Source: Herbiconiux daphne
GTDB lineage: Bacteria > Actinomycetota > Actinomycetes > Actinomycetales > Microbacteriaceae
DNA: 64,000 bases
NCBI RefSeq assembly: GCF_024979295.1
Contig: NZ_JANLCJ010000001.1
Location: 372,001-436,000, forward strand
Reading direction: 5' to 3'
Within the stretch, counting starts at the first letter, position 1, and each line of letters starts with the position of its first letter. Below, piece after piece: positions 31,673-40,386 of this stretch. The notes beneath the pieces are model-generated. The model did no database searches, was not told the DNA's origin, and saw only the letters and a program-made list of their open reading frames with translations. A program made the position numbers and the translations under genes.

Positions 31673-34600
31673 GCAGCCTCAACCCTCTCGGCGTGCCGGT
31701 GAACCCGGCGGTCTCGAGAGCACCGCCGACCGGGGTGCCCAGCACGAAGTCGCCGTTCACGCGCTCGACCGCGAGCTTGTCGACCCGGCCCGTGGTGACC
31801 GCCTGCGCCACCGATCGGGCGGCGACGGCCAGAACCTCGTCGTCGTCGGTGAAGGCGAGCGCCGTCTTTCCGCCGCGCTCGAGGTAGAGCACGAGCTCGC
31901 CGTCGACCAGCGCCACGAGGGCGCCCGCCTTGCGGCCGGGCTTGTGACCCTCGACGCTCGGCCACGAGAGAGCGGCGCCATAGGGGTTGGCGGGGTCGGT
32001 GGCCGCGAGGGTGAGGGCCTCGGGCGGCCGGTCGCGCCCGCTGTCGCGACCGATCGCATCCGGAGCGAAGCCACGCAACCGGTCGACCGTGCCGCCCGTG
32101 GCGAACTGGGCGGCTCCGAGCGTCTCGACGAAGTAGCCGCGCCGGCAGCGCCCGCTCTCTTCGAACTGGCTCAGCACGCGGTAGACGAGCGCGAAGCCGC
32201 CGGGCACGCGTTCGTTCACCACCGAGCCGCGGGTCACCACGCCGTAGCGGTCGAGCAGCAGTTCACCGGTGGCGTGCGCCCGCAGCGTGGCATCGGTGAT
32301 CGGTTCGGGCAGCAGCGACCAGCGGCCGCCGGCCGTCGGCGGGCCGACCCGGGTCTGCATGGTCGGCCGGGCGAAGCCGCGACCGCGGTACATGCGCGAC
32401 CGCGGTGCGGGGCGCTTGGTGCTGTGCGCCGACTTGCCCGACCCGGTGAGGGTGCGCAGGGGAGCGACGGTGTCGTTGGTGACGAGGCCGGCCCACACCA
32501 GATCCCAGATGGCGCTCACGATGGCGGCGTCGTCGATCGCGACGGCCGACGGCGACTCCTGCAGCGTGGCCGCCACGTCGTCGGCGAGCGACCGGAAGAA
32601 ATAGGCGCCACCCCGCGAGAGGGTGGCGAGAACGGCCCGGTGCAGCTCGGTGTCGTCGAACTCTTCAGCAGGGGTCGACGACACCGGCAGGGTGTCGAGG
32701 GTGTGCAGGGCGACCCAGCCGTCGCTCCCCGGCAGGCTTCCCCGGCCCGACCAGACGACCTCGCCCGATGCCGTGAGCTCGTCGAGCATCGCCGGGCTGT
32801 AGTCGCGCACGCGGGCGGGCAGCACGAGGCTCTCCCACGCCGACGCGGGAACGGGCACGCCCGCGAGTTGCTCGACCACCGTCAGCACGCCGTCGATGCC
32901 CCGCAGCGACCCGCCGACGTGCTGCCAGGCCGGCAGGAAGCGGGCGAGTGTGCGCGGCTCCACCGGCTCCACCTCGTGCCGCAGCGCCGCGAGGGAGCGG
33001 CTCCGCAGGCGGCGCAGCACCTCGGCGTCGCACCACTCGGTGCTGCCCGCCACGCCCACCCGGGTGTCGGCGTGACCGCTCGGCCGGAACTCGCCTTCGA
33101 TCACGCGGCGGTCGGCGGCGAGCCGGCGCAGCGCATCCGCCACCACCGACACGCCGAGGCCGAACCGCTCGGCGACCTCGTGCGACAGGAAGGGCCCGTG
33201 GGTGCGCGCGTAGCGGCTCACCAGGTCGAGCACCGGATGCTCGACGGGCGCGATGAACGCGTCGGGCACGCCGAAGGGGATGGGCACGCCGAGGGCGTCG
33301 CGGAGGCGCCCGGCGTCTTCGATCGGAGCCCACCACTCGCGGCCTGCGAACGTCACTCGCAGCGCGCGCTTGGACGCGAGCAGTTCGTCGAGTGCCTCCA
33401 CCACGTCGAACTCGAGTGAGCGCTCGCGCACCTCGTCGGTGGTGAGCGGGCCGAGCAGCCGCAGCAGGTCGGCGACCCCCTCGATGTCGCGGGCGCGGCG
33501 CTCGGCCGTCAGACGCTGCAGCTCGCGCTGGGTCTCTTCGATCACCCCGGGGTCGAGCAGCTCGCGCAGCTCGGCGCGCCCGAGCAGTTCTGACAGCAGG
33601 CTGGGGTCGAGCGAGAGCGCCGCCGCACGCCGTTCGGCGAGCGGGCTGTCGCCTTCGTAGACGAACGAGGCCACGTAGCCGAACAGCAGCGATCGCGCGA
33701 ACGGCGACGCCTCGGCCGACTCGATCTCGACCACGCGGATGCGCCGCGACTCGAGATCGCGGGCGAGCGACAGCAGCGCGGGCAGGTCGTAGACGTCTTG
33801 CAGGCATTCGCGCACGGTCTCGAGGATGATCGGGAAGGTCGGGTACTTGCGCGCCACCTCGAGCAGCTGCGCCGACCGCTGCCGCTGCTGCCAGAGCGGC
33901 GATCGCTTGCCGGGGTTCTGCCGCGGCAGCAGCAGGGCGCGCGCGGCGTTCTCACGGAAGCGGGAGGCGAACAGCGCCGAGCCGCCCACCTCGTCGGTGA
34001 CGATCTGCTCGAGATCGGCCGGGTCGAAGAGAAAGAGTTCGGCCGAGGGTGGGTCGCTCTCGGTGTCGGGCAGGCGCACCACGATGCCGTCGTCGCTCGC
34101 CACGGCGTTCGCGTCGACGCCGAAACGCTCGCGGATGCGGCCGTTCACCGCGAGCGCCCAGGGCGAATGCACCTGCATGCCGAACGGGGAATGCAGGATG
34201 ACGCGCCAGTCGCCGAGCTCGTCGCGGAACCGTTCCACCACGAGCGTCTTGTCGCTCGGAACGTGCCCCGTGGCCTCTCGCTGCTCGGTGATGAACGCCA
34301 CGAGGTTGGCGGCGGCCCAGGCGTCGAGCCCGGCCCGCTCGGCGAGAGCGCCCGCTTCGTCGGCGGACGCGGCGGCGACCGTGCGGGTGAATTCGCCGAT
34401 GGCCGCTCCGAGCTCCGCCGGGCGGCCGAGACCCTCGCCACGCCAGAACGGCAGGCGGCCGGGTTGCCCGAAGGCCGGGGTCACCAGCACGCGGTCGTGG
34501 GTGATCTCCTGGATGCGCCAGCTCGTCGCGCCCAGCGCGAACACGTCGCCGACGCGGGACTCGTAGACCATCTCCTCGTCGAGCTCGCCCACGCGGCGCC

Positions 34601-36311
34601 CGGGGGCGGAGCGCGTCGAGCCGGTCGAGGGGTCGGCATCCGTCGGTTCTCCGCCTACCATGAACACGCCGAACAGTCCGCGGTCGGGGATGGTGCCGCC
34701 GCTGGTCACGGCCAGACGCTGGGCACCCGGGCGGCCGGTGAGGGTGCCGGCGTCTCTGTCCCACACCAGGCGCGGGCGCAGCTCGGCGAACTCGTCGGAC
34801 GGGTAGAGGCCCGCCAGCAGATCGAGCGTGGCGTCGTATGCCGATCGCGGCATGTTGGTGAACGAGGCGCTGCGGCGCACCACGTCGAACCACTCCTCGA
34901 CGTCGATGGGTTCGAGTGCGCAGGCGGCCACCGTCTGCTGCGCCAGGATGTCGAGCGGGTTCGCCGGGATCGACAGCGTCTCGATGAGGCCCTCGGTCAT
35001 GCGGATCGACACCACGGCCGAGTGGATGAGGTCGGCGCGGTGCTTGGGGTAGAGCAGGCCCTTCGACACCTCGCCCACCTGATGGCCCGCACGCCCGACG
35101 CGCTGCAACCCGCTCGCGACCGACGGCGGCGCCTCGACCTGGATGACCAGGTCGACCGCACCCATGTCGATGCCCAGCTCGAGGCTCGACGTCGCGACCA
35201 CGCAGCGCAGTCGGCCCGTCTTGAGGTCGTCTTCGATGATCGCCCGTTGCTCCTTGCTCACCGAGCCGTGGTGGGCGCGCGCGAGCAGCGGCTCGGCGCC
35301 CTCGGTCTGGCCCGCCTGCCCCATGAGGTCGGCGGGAGTGCGCGGGGGAGCCGGCTCGTCGTCGGCAGTCGCCATCCGTTCGGCGAAGATCTCGTTCAGG
35401 CGTGCGGTGAGCCGCTCGGCCAATCGTCTCGAGTTGGCGAACACGATCGACGACCGGTGTTCGAGAATGCGGTCGACGATGTCTTCTTCGACGTGCGGCC
35501 AGATCGATCCCTGCTCGGGCCCGGATGCCGCGGCGGCGGGCCCTTCGAGCGACGAGGCCGACTCGGCCGGCGGAATCTGGGTCATGTCTTCGACCGGCAC
35601 CACCACCTTGAGGTCGAACTTCTTCGTCGACGGCGGTGCGACGATCTTCACGTCGCGGCCGCCCGCCAGAAAACGCGCGACCTCTTCGCGCGGGCGGACG
35701 GTGGCCGAGAGGCCGATGCGCTGGGCCGGGGCGGCGAGCAGCAGATCGAGCCGGTCGAGGCTCACGGCGAGGTGGGCGCCGCGCTTGGTGGCGGCGACGG
35801 CGTGCACTTCGTCGACGATCACCGTGGTGACCTCGGAGAGCGATTCGCGGGCGGCCGAGGTGAGCATCAGGAAGAGCGACTCGGGCGTGGTGATCAGGAT
35901 GTCGGGCGGGTTCTTGGCGAGGTTGCGGCGCTCGCCGGCCGGGGTGTCGCCCGAGCGCACGCCCACCGTGATGACCGGGGGCTCGGCGCCGAGCCGCTTC
36001 GCCGTCTGCGTGATGCCGACCAGCGGTGAGCGCAGGTTGCGCTCGACGTCGACCGCCAGCGCCTTCAGCGGCGAGACGTAGAGCACCGAGGTCTTGCGCG
36101 GCTCGCCGGGGGTGATGGTGTGGGCGAGCCGGTCGATGGCCCAGAGGAACGCGGCGAGGGTCTTGCCGGAGCCGGTGGGCGCGACGACGAGCGCGTGGTC
36201 GCCGCCGGAGACGGCGTCCCACGCCCCGATCTGGGCCGCGGTCGGCGCCGAGAAGGCGCCGAGGAACCACTCGCGGGTGGCGGGGGAGAACCTGTCGAGC
36301 ACATCGCTCAT
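31665..36311 (-). CDS. lhr: Lhr-type ATP-dependent DNA helicase
   Basis: This superfamily 2 helicase of 1548 residues is the long actinobacterial Lhr form. Walker A is APTGSGKT (44-51), with VIVDEVHAVAATKRGAH as the DExH box and VGRAGHQVG as motif VI. A winged-helix and beta-barrel core follows, and the long C-terminal domain found in bacterial Lhr ends PRGLRLRA. It translocates 3' to 5' on single-stranded DNA and unwinds RNA:DNA hybrids. The frame is open 174 bases further upstream, but the ATG at 36311 gives the family start. It is 8 bp from overlapping nei, which points to shared use in repair. Divergent from the DUF4916 gene. Confidence 0.94.
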   Translation of the reverse strand: MSDVLDRFSPATREWFLGAFSAPTAAQIGAWDAVSGGDHALVVAPTGSGKTLAAFLWAIDRLAHTITPGEPRKTSVLYVSPLKALAVDVERNLRSPLVGITQTAKRLGAEPPVITVGVRSGDTPAGERRNLAKNPPDILITTPESLFLMLTSAARESLSEVTTVIVDEVHAVAATKRGAHLAVSLDRLDLLLAAPAQRIGLSATVRPREEVARFLAGGRDVKIVAPPSTKKFDLKVVVPVEDMTQIPPAESASSLEGPAAAASGPEQGSIWPHVEEDIVDRILEHRSSIVFANSRRLAERLTARLNEIFAERMATADDEPAPPRTPADLMGQAGQTEGAEPLLARAHHGSVSKEQRAIIEDDLKTGRLRCVVATSSLELGIDMGAVDLVIQVEAPPSVASGLQRVGRAGHQVGEVSKGLLYPKHRADLIHSAVVSIRMTEGLIETLSIPANPLDILAQQTVAACALEPIDVEEWFDVVRRSASFTNMPRSAYDATLDLLAGLYPSDEFAELRPRLVWDRDAGTLTGRPGAQRLAVTSGGTIPDRGLFGVFMVGGEPTDADPSTGSTRSAPGRRVGELDEEMVYESRVGDVFALGATSWRIQEITHDRVLVTPAFGQPGRLPFWRGEGLGRPAELGAAIGEFTRTVAAASADEAGALAERAGLDAWAAANLVAFITEQREATGHVPSDKTLVVERFRDELGDWRVILHSPFGMQVHSPWALAVNGRIRERFGVDANAVASDDGIVVRLPDTESDPPSAELFLFDPADLEQIVTDEVGGSALFASRFRENAARALLLPRQNPGKRSPLWQQRQRSAQLLEVARKYPTFPIILETVRECLQDVYDLPALLSLARDLESRRIRVVEIESAEASPFARSLLFGYVASFVYEGDSPLAERRAAALSLDPSLLSELLGRAELRELLDPGVIEETQRELQRLTAERRARDIEGVADLLRLLGPLTTDEVRERSLEFDVVEALDELLASKRALRVTFAGREWWAPIEDAGRLRDALGVPIPFGVPDAFIAPVEHPVLDLVSRYARTHGPFLSHEVAERFGLGVSVVADALRRLAADRRVIEGEFRPSGHADTRVGVAGSTEWCDAEVLRRLRSRSLAALRHEVEPVEPRTLARFLPAWQHVGGSLRGIDGVLTVVEQLAGVPVPASAWESLVLPARVRDYSPAMLDELTASGEVVWSGRGSLPGSDGWVALHTLDTLPVSSTPAEEFDDTELHRAVLATLSRGGAYFFRSLADDVAATLQESPSAVAIDDAAIVSAIWDLVWAGLVTNDTVAPLRTLTGSGKSAHSTKRPAPRSRMYRGRGFARPTMQTRVGPPTAGGRWSLLPEPITDATLRAHATGELLLDRYGVVTRGSVVNERVPGGFALVYRVLSQFEESGRCRRGYFVETLGAAQFATGGTVDRLRGFAPDAIGRDSGRDRPPEALTLAATDPANPYGAALSWPSVEGHKPGRKAGALVALVDGELVLYLERGGKTALAFTDDDEVLAVAARSVAQAVTTGRVDKLAVERVNGDFVLGTPVGGALETAGFTGTPRGLRLRA

Positions 36312-36459
36312 GCCCCCATCCTCACCCGAACCGCCGACATCGGCACCGGCTCTCGCCGACGGCGTAATCGGCGCCGCCGCGACAGGCCGACGCCGCAGCA
36401 GTGAGACCGCTCCCCGCGGCATGAGCGGGCACGGCGGGGTTATCGGGTAAGAATGGACT

Positions 36460-36999
36460 ATGAGCGTGCGCACCCCCGATCCCAACTCCGGCTGGTTGAG
36501 CGACAGCGAGCTCGCCGAGATCAGACAGCGCCTGCCGCTGCTCTACGTCGAAGCGGTGCCGGTGCGCGTCGACGGCCTCGGCCAGGTGGTCGAGGTCGGC
36601 GTGCTGCTGCGGGTCGGATCCAGCGGCACCATCGCCCGCACGCTCGTGTCGGGCCGCGTGATGTACGGCGAGACGCTGCGCGACGCGCTGTTCCGGCACC
36701 TCGAGAAAGACCTCGGGCCGATGGCCTTCCCGCAGCTGCCGGCGAGCCCCGTGCCGTTCCAGGTGGCCGAGTACTTTCCGCTGCCGGGCGTCTCGCCCTT
36801 CTACGACGAGCGCCAGCACGCCGTCTCGCTCGCCTACGTCGTGCCGGTGACGGGCACCTGCGAGCCCCGCCAAGACGCGCTCGAGCTCACCTGGATGACC
36901 CCGGAGGAGGCGGCCTCGCAGGGCATCTCCGACGAGATGGAGGGCGGCCGAGGCGGCCTGCTGCGCGCGGCCCTCGCCTCGGTGGGCAAGCTGGTCTAG
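36460..36999 (+). CDS. DUF4916 / NUDIX-like family protein
   Basis: This 179-residue protein begins NSGWLSDSELAEIRQRLPLLYVEAVPVRVDG and continues VEVGVLLRV, VMYGETLRDALFRHLEKDLGP, PVPFQVAEYFP and DERQHAVSLAYVVPV. This is the actinobacterial DUF4916 family, which has a NUDIX-like fold. The classical NUDIX box (GX5EX7REUXEEXGU) is not intact: only RDALFRHLEKDLG remains in its place, so pyrophosphatase activity is doubtful. The ATG at 36460 lies 149 bases from the divergent lhr start. The YdeI-like gene follows 8 bases later, probably in one unit. Confidence 0.83.
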   Translation: MSVRTPDPNSGWLSDSELAEIRQRLPLLYVEAVPVRVDGLGQVVEVGVLLRVGSSGTIARTLVSGRVMYGETLRDALFRHLEKDLGPMAFPQLPASPVPFQVAEYFPLPGVSPFYDERQHAVSLAYVVPVTGTCEPRQDALELTWMTPEEAASQGISDEMEGGRGGLLRAALASVGKLV

Positions 37000-37007
37000 G
37001 CGGTGCG

Positions 37008-37601
37008 ATGGCCGACGACTACGAGCACCTGAGGTTCGGCGACGCGGCCGAGTTCGAAGCGTGGCTCGAGCAGAACGCCGGCACCTGCGACGGCGTGCGC
37101 CTCAAGATCGCCAAGAAGGGCAGCTCCGACACGACGGTGAGCCACCTCGAAGCCCTCGACGTCGCCCTCTGCCACGGTTGGATCGACGGCCGCCGCAACG
37201 CCCTCGACGACGACTACTTCCTGCAGACCTTCACCCCTCGACGCTCGCGCAGCCTCTGGTCGCAGGTGAACCGCGACAAGGTCGCCGCGCTCACCGAGGC
37301 GGGCCGGATGCGCGAGGGCGGTCAGCGCGAGATCGACCGGGCGAAGGCCGACGGACGATGGGATGCCGCCTACGCCTCGTCGTCGACCATCGAAGTGCCC
37401 TCCGACCTCGCCGACGCGCTGCGGGCGAATCCCGAGGCCGAGTCCTTCTTCACCACACTCACCAGTCAGAACCGCTACGCGATCCTCTTCCGCGTGCACA
37501 ACGCGAAGCGCGCTGACACCCGTGCCCGCCGCATCGCCGACTTCGTCGCGATGCTCGCCCGTCACGAGACCGTCTACCCCCAGTCCCCGCCCAAGCCCTG
37601 A
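37008..37601 (+). CDS. YdeI/OmpD-associated-like protein
   Basis: This 197-residue protein of the YdeI family has LRFGDAAEFEAWLEQNAGTCDGVRLKIAKKG and SHLEALDVALCHGWIDGRRNALDDDYFLQTFTPRRSRSLWSQVNRDKVAAL. It then has the RMREGGQREIDRAKADGRWDAAYAS stretch and a helical end. The family is common in soil bacteria, and its function is not firmly known (a link with stress and membrane-active peptides is proposed for a Bacillus member). The start at 37008 follows the DUF4916 stop by 8 bases. Two large palindromes follow it. Confidence 0.85.
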   Translation: MADDYEHLRFGDAAEFEAWLEQNAGTCDGVRLKIAKKGSSDTTVSHLEALDVALCHGWIDGRRNALDDDYFLQTFTPRRSRSLWSQVNRDKVAALTEAGRMREGGQREIDRAKADGRWDAAYASSSTIEVPSDLADALRANPEAESFFTTLTSQNRYAILFRVHNAKRADTRARRIADFVAMLARHETVYPQSPPKP

Positions 37602-37649
37602 CCCGCCCCCGCCCCCGCCCCGCGGCATCCCACCCCCATCGCCCCTTGG

Positions 37650-37705
37650 CGAGTGGTCACTTTTGGCGCCATATCCCGCGTTTTGGCGCCAAAAGTGCCC
37701 ACTCG
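37650..37705. repeat. large palindrome (REP-like) with 22-bp arms
   Basis: Arms 37650-37671 and 37684-37705 are inverted copies with one mismatch (core TGGCGCCAAAAGTG) around a 12-base loop. It is in the 270-bp gap between the YdeI-like and helicase genes. It could terminate the rightward unit or be a REP-type element; there is no T run. Confidence 0.8.
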
Positions 37706-37732
37706 CGGCATCCGGCCCCCCACTCCCACCCG

Positions 37733-37791
37733 CCGAGAAGTCACTTCCCGGTCCACAACACGGGCCGAAGCACCGAAACGTGACTTCTCGG
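37733..37791. repeat. second palindrome with 12-bp arms
   Basis: CCGAGAAGTCAC at 37733-37744 is repeated inverted at 37780-37791. A GAG-x-x-GTCACTT start is shared with the palindrome just upstream (CGAGTGGTCACTT), so they look like two members of one family. The internal 35 bases form a further weak hairpin. Confidence 0.7.
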
Positions 37792-37806
37792 GGCGCGCAG
37801 AGACGC

Positions 37807-37841
37807 CGAACGGCCCGCCTCACGAAGAGACGGGCCGTTCG
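37807..37841. terminator. hairpin terminator of the DEAD-box helicase gene
   Basis: Perfect 11-bp arms CGAACGGCCCG (37807-37817) and CGGGCCGTTCG (37831-37841) with a 13-base loop, 30 bases past the stop of the leftward helicase gene. No U tract is visible. Confidence 0.6.
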
Positions 37842-37870
37842 ACGATCGCTGAGAACAGCGGATGCCGCGA

Positions 37871-39493
37871 CTAGCGCGAGCGGCGACCGCCACCCGATCC
37901 GGCGCTGAACGAGGCTGCCGACTGACGAGGGCGGCCGTTGGCGGCATCCGCACCGCGTCCGCCGCGGCGTCCGCCGCCGTCGCCCGAGCCCGACGCGCCG
38001 CCGTGACCCTGGCTCTGGCCGGAACCCGCGCCGTCGCTCGACGTGCTGTAGAACGAGCGGCTGCCGCCTGCGGCGTTGCCGCCACGGCCGCCGTTGCCGC
38101 GGCCGCTCGACGCACCCTGGCGCGAGCCACCGGCTGCGCCCTGACCGCCTTCGCCGGCTCCGGTGCCGCCGCGACGAGCGCGCTTGCGCTGGGCGTTGGC
38201 GCCCTGCGATCCGCCCTGCGACTGGCCGCTGTAGCCGCCCGAGCCGCCACCGCGACGAGGCTGGCCCGAGGCCGGCAGCTGGTTGGTGGTGCGCGGCGCG
38301 GGCTTCACGTAGGCGGCCACCTGGCCGACGAGCGCGTTGACCGACGCCGAGTCGGCCGAGACGACCTCGGGGGTCACCGTGATGGCGGCCTTGCGCAGCA
38401 GGTCCTTCACGTCTTTGCGCTGTGCGGGGAGCATGATCGTCACGACGTCACCGGCCGAACCGGCACGGGCGGTGCGGCCCGAGCGGTGCAGGTAGGCCTT
38501 GTGCTCCGCCGGCGGGTCGACGTGGATGACGAGTTCGATGTCATCGACGTGCACGCCGCGGGCCGCGACATCCGTCGCCACCAGAACGCGCACGTCGCCG
38601 GCCGAGAAGGCAGCGAGGTTGCGGTCGCGGGCCACCTGCGAGAGGTTGCCGTGCAGGTCGACCGAGGGGATGCCGGCATCGGTCAGCTGCTTCGCGAGCT
38701 TCTTGGCGTGGTGCTTGGTGCGCATGAAGAGAATGCGGCGGCCGGTGCCCGACGCGAGCTTCTCGACCAGAACACGCTTCGACTCGACCGACTCGGTCTC
38801 GAACACGTGGTGCGTCATGGCGGCGACGGGGGAGTTGGCCTCGTCGACCGAGTGCAGCACCTCGTTGTGGAGGAACTTGCGAACGAGCTTGTCCACCCCG
38901 TTGTCGAGCGTGGCCGAGAAGAGCAGGCGCTGGCCCGACTGGGGGGTCTTGTCGAGGATGCGGGTGACGACGGGCAGGAAGCCCAGGTCGGCCATGTGGT
39001 CGGCCTCGTCGAGCACGGTGATCTCGACGGCGTCGAGCGTGACGAAGCCCTGCTTCATGAGGTCTTCGAGGCGGCCCGGGCATGCCACGACGATGTCGAC
39101 GCCGGCCTTCAGCGCGGTCACCTGACGTGACTGCGAGACGCCGCCGAAGATGGTGGTGGTGGTCATGTTGTAGACCTTGGCGAGCGGCGCCAGCACGGCG
39201 TCGATCTGCGTCGCGAGCTCACGCGTCGGGGCCAGGATGAGGCCGAGCGGGCGGCCCGGGCGGCGCTTGCCGCCGGAGAGCTGGCCGGCCAGGCGGGCGA
39301 CCATTGGAATGGAGAAGGCCAGGGTCTTGCCCGAGCCGGTCTTTCCGCGGCCGAGCACGTCGCGGCCGTTCAGGGTGTCGGGGAGCGTGTCGACCTGAAT
39401 CGGGAACGGCTCCAGGATGCCGCTCGCGGAGAGCGAGGCGACGAGGGGTGCGGGCACGCCCAGCGCGCCGAAGGATGAGGGGGTGTTGGACAA
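37871..39493 (-). CDS. DEAD-box ATP-dependent RNA helicase with Gly/Arg/Ser-rich tail
   Basis: This 540-residue helicase has all core motifs: GRGKTGSGKT (Walker A), PTRELATQI, VLDEADHMADLG (DEAD), SAT, ARGVHVDDIE and HRSGRTARAG. RNA unwinding in ribosome assembly or mRNA decay is the likely role, and the sequence is close to the cold-shock-type RhlE/DeaD proteins of actinobacteria. The last 100 residues are Gly, Ser, Gln and Arg-rich (GGSGGYSGQSQGGSQG and similar), a probable RNA-binding tail. The start is TTG at 39493 behind GAAAGG. A 31-base hairpin lies in its leader (39558-39588). A terminator follows at 37807. Confidence 0.94.
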   Translation of the reverse strand: MSNTPSSFGALGVPAPLVASLSASGILEPFPIQVDTLPDTLNGRDVLGRGKTGSGKTLAFSIPMVARLAGQLSGGKRRPGRPLGLILAPTRELATQIDAVLAPLAKVYNMTTTTIFGGVSQSRQVTALKAGVDIVVACPGRLEDLMKQGFVTLDAVEITVLDEADHMADLGFLPVVTRILDKTPQSGQRLLFSATLDNGVDKLVRKFLHNEVLHSVDEANSPVAAMTHHVFETESVESKRVLVEKLASGTGRRILFMRTKHHAKKLAKQLTDAGIPSVDLHGNLSQVARDRNLAAFSAGDVRVLVATDVAARGVHVDDIELVIHVDPPAEHKAYLHRSGRTARAGSAGDVVTIMLPAQRKDVKDLLRKAAITVTPEVVSADSASVNALVGQVAAYVKPAPRTTNQLPASGQPRRGGGSGGYSGQSQGGSQGANAQRKRARRGGTGAGEGGQGAAGGSRQGASSGRGNGGRGGNAAGGSRSFYSTSSDGAGSGQSQGHGGASGSGDGGGRRGGRGADAANGRPRQSAASFSAGSGGGRRSR

Positions 39494-39557
39494 CGTGGTG
39501 CCTTTCAGGCATCAGTCCGGTGCGCACAGCTCGAAAAGAAGGCTCACTCGGATGTTT

Positions 39558-39588
39558 GGCGAACGCACCGACGGTGCATCCGTTCGCC
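39558..39588. promoter_or_regulatory. hairpin in the leader region of the DEAD-box helicase gene
   Basis: GGCGAACG-CACCG pairs with CGGTG-CATC-CGTTCGCC, giving 8 plus 5 base pairs with a 4-base bulge. It lies 65-95 bases before the TTG start, in the likely 5' leader. RNA helicase genes are often controlled at the leader, for instance after cold shock. The role here is inferred. Confidence 0.4.
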
Positions 39589-39717
39589 GCAAGAAGTATC
39601 TGCAAATGATCCGCCCCGCCGTGACAGAGATGCTGACGGCCGGCCCTGGATCAGAGTGAAGAGGGAGCGTTCTTTCGACGCACGGGACTCTCTATCGAGC
39701 CCTCGAGTGGTTCCAGC

Positions 39718-40386
39718 TTAGTGCACGTCGCCGGGGTAGCTCTCACCGACGGGGATTTCCACAGCCACGCGGTTGCCCGGCTGGGCCAACGGGCAAGCCC
39801 ACTCGGGGTCGTAGGCGCACGAGGGGTTGTAAGCGAAGTTGAAGTCGAGCACGAGCGTCGAAGAGCTGCCGACGCCGAGCACGACGTTCTGGTCGAGGCT
39901 TGCGCCCTTGATGGTGTCGACGAGGTAGCGGCCGCCGCCGTAGGTGCCGCCGGGCTTGCCCGCGAGGGCGTCTTTCACCGGAATGAAGAGGCCGCCGCCG
40001 TAGGACGTGAGGCGCCACACGTCGAGCGTGCCCACCCCGTCGAGGCGGGCGATGCCGAGCAGGTCGAACGGCACCACGCCGTCGGTGCCGGTCTCGAAGT
40101 CGAAGTGCCGGGGGCGGGGGTCGTCGTCGGCGACCGGTTCGATCTCGACCTCGAAGCTCCACGCCGGGTCGTAGGGCGCGATCGGCAGGCCGGCGAACCC
40201 CTCGAAATCGGCGGGCAGCAACGGCGTGGCCGGATGCATCCGGAACAGGTCGTCGCGGGCCTCCCGCCAGAATTCGTGCGCCTCGACCGGGTCGACACCG
40301 CGCAGGCGTCGCACCTCTTCATAGATGCTGAACACGCGGCGGCGCCAGTCGGCGGTCTCGAGAGCGGTGGTCGCGGCTGCGGTCAT
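39718..40386 (-). CDS. DUF1684 family protein
   Basis: This 222-residue protein shows the DUF1684 pattern: WRRRVFSIYEEVRRLRGVDPVEAHEFWREARDDLFRMHPATPLLP, then VPFDLLGIARLDG and GGGRYLVDTIKG. The close is LVLDFNFAYNPSCAYDPEWACPLAQPGNRVAVEIPVGE, the family's signature ending. Its function is unknown; the fold is thought to be beta-rich. There is no signal peptide. Its ATG overlaps the SRPBCC gene's stop by ATGA, so both are made together. Convergent genes are absent here; a 230-bp gap separates it from the helicase. Confidence 0.88.
   Translation of the reverse strand: MTAAATTALETADWRRRVFSIYEEVRRLRGVDPVEAHEFWREARDDLFRMHPATPLLPADFEGFAGLPIAPYDPAWSFEVEIEPVADDDPRPRHFDFETGTDGVVPFDLLGIARLDGVGTLDVWRLTSYGGGLFIPVKDALAGKPGGTYGGGRYLVDTIKGASLDQNVVLGVGSSSTLVLDFNFAYNPSCAYDPEWACPLAQPGNRVAVEIPVGESYPGDVH

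Noticed and set aside
31656..36029. Long plus-strand frames (587 and 743 codons) over lhr
   Set aside because: They lie wholly inside lhr, which has full helicase motifs; composition is Arg/Gly/His-rich shadow.
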